From Arenibacter sp. P308M17 (lineage in GTDB: Bacteria > Bacteroidota > Bacteroidia > Flavobacteriales > Flavobacteriaceae), in contig NZ_QVON01000002.1 in the NCBI RefSeq assembly GCF_003426735.1, forward strand, positions 310,001 through 374,000: a stretch of DNA of 64,000 nt. Direction: 5' to 3'. Numbering within the stretch: position 1 is the stretch's first letter; each line of letters opens with the position of its first letter. Shown piece after piece: positions 61,981 to 64,000 of the stretch. The translations under genes and the position numbers were made by a program. The notes under the pieces were generated by a model, which saw only the letters and a list, made by a program, of their open reading frames with translations, was not told the origin of the DNA and did no database searches.

Positions 61981-63714
61981 ATGGAAACATTGAAAAAAGA
62001 AAAAACAGCACCATCTAAACAGATCAGAAAGAGAATAAGTGGTGCAGAGGCTATAATCCACTGCCTATTGGCGGAGGGTGTAGACTTGATTTATGGATAT
62101 CCCGGAGGGGCCATTATGCCGCTCTATGATGAGCTATATAAATTCCAGGATAAACTAACCCATATCCTAACAAGACATGAACAAGGTGCCACCCATGCAG
62201 CACAAGGCTATGCCAGGGTAACCGGGAAAGTAGGTGTGGCCGTGGCTACATCAGGTCCTGGGGCCACCAATTTAATTACCGGTATTGCAGACGCCCAGAT
62301 AGATTCTACGCCCATGGTCTGTATTACTGGCCAGGTAGCCAGACATTTGTTGGGTTCCGATGCTTTTCAGGAAACCGATATTATTGGAATTTCCACCCCG
62401 GTAACCAAATGGAACTGCCAAGTAACCAAGGCTTCTGAAATTCCCGAAGTCCTGGCCAAGGCATTCTACATTGCCAAATCCGGCAGACCGGGACCCGTAT
62501 TGGTAGATATTACCAAAAATGCACAGGTTGAAGAGTTCGATTTTTCATACGAGCATTGTACCGGGGTCCGCAGTTATAACCCTTATCCCAAACCGGATAT
62601 AAAGGCCATTGAGGAAGCGGCCCATTTAATCAATTCCGCCAAAAAACCCTTTATCGTTTTTGGACAGGGAGTAATTTTGGGAAAGGCCGAGGAACAATTA
62701 AAAAACTTGGTAGAGAAAGCGGGTATTCCTGCTGCTTGGACCATACTTGGGCTTTCCGCCATGGATACGGAGCATCCCCTAAATGTGGGTATGGTAGGCA
62801 TGCACGGTAATTACGGACCCAATCTATTGACCAATGAATGCGATTTGCTCATTGCGATCGGTATGCGTTTTGACGATAGGGTAACCGGTAATTTGGATAC
62901 CTACGCCAAACAGGCAAAAATTATACATTTCGATATAGATCCAGCAGAAATAAACAAAAATGTAAAGGCAGATGTAGCGGTATTGGGCGATTCCAAGGTT
63001 ACCTTGGACATGTTGATACCACTAATCAAAGCCAACTCCCATGAATCCTGGCACAATGAATTTAAGGAAAAATACAAGATAGAGTTTGAACAGATCATTA
63101 AAAATGATGTTTACCCTACCAAGGAAAAACTTACCATGGCAGAAGTTATTGAGGAGATCAATATAGCCAGTGGACATAGGGCCATAATTGTTTCGGACGT
63201 TGGGCAGCATCAAATGATCGCCTGCAGATATGCCAAATTTAAGCAGACCAAAAGCAATGTTACCTCCGGTGGCTTGGGAACGATGGGCTTCGCACTGCCC
63301 GCTGCCATCGGTGCCAAAATGGGGGCCATGGATAGGGAGGTAGTTGCCATTATTGGGGATGGGGGATACCAAATGACCATTCAAGAATTGGGGACCATCT
63401 TTCAGAACAAGACCCCTGTTAAGATCGTGGTACTGAATAATGATCATTTGGGAATGGTACGCCAATGGCAAGAACTCTTCTTCCAAAGTAGATATGCCTC
63501 CACCGTAATGGTAAATCCCGACTTTGTAAAAATTGCCGAGGGTTATCATATAGAATCCAAGAGAATCAGTGAGAGAAAGGATTTAAAGGCTACTATTAAA
63601 GAGATGTTGGCATCCAAAGAGGCTTACTTTTTGGAAGTAAAAGTAGAAAAAGAGGACAACGTATTCCCTATGATCCCATCCGGGGCATCCGTATCGGATA
63701 TACGTTTAAAATAA
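61981..63714 (+). CDS. ilvB: Acetolactate synthase large (catalytic) subunit
   Basis: A 577-residue thiamine-diphosphate enzyme that starts valine, leucine and isoleucine synthesis. The N-terminal domain has EGVDLIYGYPGGAIMPLYD and RHEQGATHAAQGYAR (the Glu activates the cofactor). The central domain has FGQGVILG, and FDDRVTGN. The C-terminal ThDP domain has GGLGTMGFALPAAIGAK and GDGGYQMTIQELGT...NNDHLGMVRQWQ. The sequence is complete. The gene lies between ilvD and ilvN and should respond to the same leader. The small subunit follows after 62 bp. Confidence 0.97.
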   Translation: METLKKEKTAPSKQIRKRISGAEAIIHCLLAEGVDLIYGYPGGAIMPLYDELYKFQDKLTHILTRHEQGATHAAQGYARVTGKVGVAVATSGPGATNLITGIADAQIDSTPMVCITGQVARHLLGSDAFQETDIIGISTPVTKWNCQVTKASEIPEVLAKAFYIAKSGRPGPVLVDITKNAQVEEFDFSYEHCTGVRSYNPYPKPDIKAIEEAAHLINSAKKPFIVFGQGVILGKAEEQLKNLVEKAGIPAAWTILGLSAMDTEHPLNVGMVGMHGNYGPNLLTNECDLLIAIGMRFDDRVTGNLDTYAKQAKIIHFDIDPAEINKNVKADVAVLGDSKVTLDMLIPLIKANSHESWHNEFKEKYKIEFEQIIKNDVYPTKEKLTMAEVIEEINIASGHRAIIVSDVGQHQMIACRYAKFKQTKSNVTSGGLGTMGFALPAAIGAKMGAMDREVVAIIGDGGYQMTIQELGTIFQNKTPVKIVVLNNDHLGMVRQWQELFFQSRYASTVMVNPDFVKIAEGYHIESKRISERKDLKATIKEMLASKEAYFLEVKVEKEDNVFPMIPSGASVSDIRLK

Positions 63715-63776
63715 AATCAATATTAATTTAAAAAGCCTATAGCCTCTTATTTTGGATAGAGGATCGGTATGAGGAG

Positions 63777-64000
63777 ATGGAAAATAAATGGTTTACAATT
63801 TCAGTATACTCCGAAAATAGTGTAGGATTACTGAACAGAATATCAGGAATATTTTTAAAACGTCATATTAACATTGAGAGTCTAAATGTTTCCAAATCGG
63901 AAATAGACAACGTGTCAAAATTCACTATTGTGGTGTACACTACAGAAGATTGGGTGCGCAATATTGTAGGGCAGGTTGAAAAGCAAATAGAGGTCATCAA
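63777..64000 (+). CDS. ilvN: Acetolactate synthase small (regulatory) subunit, cut by window edge
   Basis: The first 74 residues (MENKWFTISVYSENSVGLLNRI...) run open to the right edge. They form an ACT domain: a first strand, then the VGLLNRISGIFLKRHINIESL helix-strand that binds valine in feedback control. Start at ATG 63777; an ATG at 63769 lies in another frame. It is the third gene of the ilv operon, and ilvC or leuA would be expected next in related species, outside this window. Confidence 0.93.
   Translation, partial: MENKWFTISVYSENSVGLLNRISGIFLKRHINIESLNVSKSEIDNVSKFTIVVYTTEDWVRNIVGQVEKQIEVI

Overview
The window is about 64 kb of chromosome from a member of the Bacteroidetes, most likely a marine Flavobacteriaceae (Maribacter/Arenibacter/Zobellia-like; the genus cannot be fixed by reading). 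The evidence is an ECF sigma/FecR/SusC/SusD/DUF1735 locus, promoters of the Bacteroidetes type TTG-N19..21-TAnnTTTG, a FtsK-LolA-LptF/G-RibB operon, no visible Shine-Dalgarno sites, and moderate AT richness.

Region 1 (1-9.8 kb) is a defence island whose right border is a tRNA-Ser(UGA) gene. It holds the 3' part of a KAP-family P-loop NTPase gene, then type I restriction genes hsdS and hsdR, a PD-(D/E)XK nuclease gene, a 94%-identical second copy of the last 274 bp of hsdR, a small unknown protein, and a large SF1 (UvrD-like) helicase whose N-terminus looks like a RelE/ParE-type toxin fold. The nuclease gene sits exactly between the two hsdR 3' ends, so it looks like cargo that entered at the end of hsdR. 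hsdM must lie left of the window. A broken 5' half of a second tRNA-Ser lies beside the tRNA.

Region 2 (10.4-16.4 kb) has a nitroreductase, two adjacent ~165-bp MITE-like repeats, and a small sugar cluster: DegT-type aminotransferase, GH92 alpha-mannosidase lipoprotein and a secreted DUF1080 protein. Region 3 (16.5-24.8 kb, all minus strand) is housekeeping: ftsK-lolA-lptF/G-ribBA as one tight operon (the RibA half of RibBA has lost its zinc and catalytic residues), dgkA-tpx, and a thioredoxin/peroxiredoxin group. Region 4 (25.4-34.3 kb) is a polysaccharide-utilization-type locus: divergent ECF sigma, then FecR, SusC, SusD and a DUF1735-type lipoprotein, followed by a terminator and a 22-unit, 11-bp tandem repeat.

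Region 5 (34.9-45.1 kb): NhaC antiporter, lipoamide dehydrogenase, CDGSH protein, membrane acyltransferase, then FMN reductase-pabB-tilS-dsbD. Region 6 (45.4-57.4 kb): CocE-type hydrolase, penicillin acylase, ComM, beta-lactamase-fold hydrolase, Gfo/Idh oxidoreductase and several unknowns. Region 7 (57.5-64 kb): the pxpABC 5-oxoprolinase operon, then the ilvD-ilvB-ilvN branched-chain amino-acid operon, cut by the right edge.

The most striking find is in front of ilvD: a consensus promoter, a 15-codon leader peptide with 8 Ile/Leu/Val codons, a pause hairpin, a possible antiterminator and a strong intrinsic terminator. Together these form a complete transcription attenuator. Its leader ATG lies so close to the -7 element that the leader mRNA may be leaderless.
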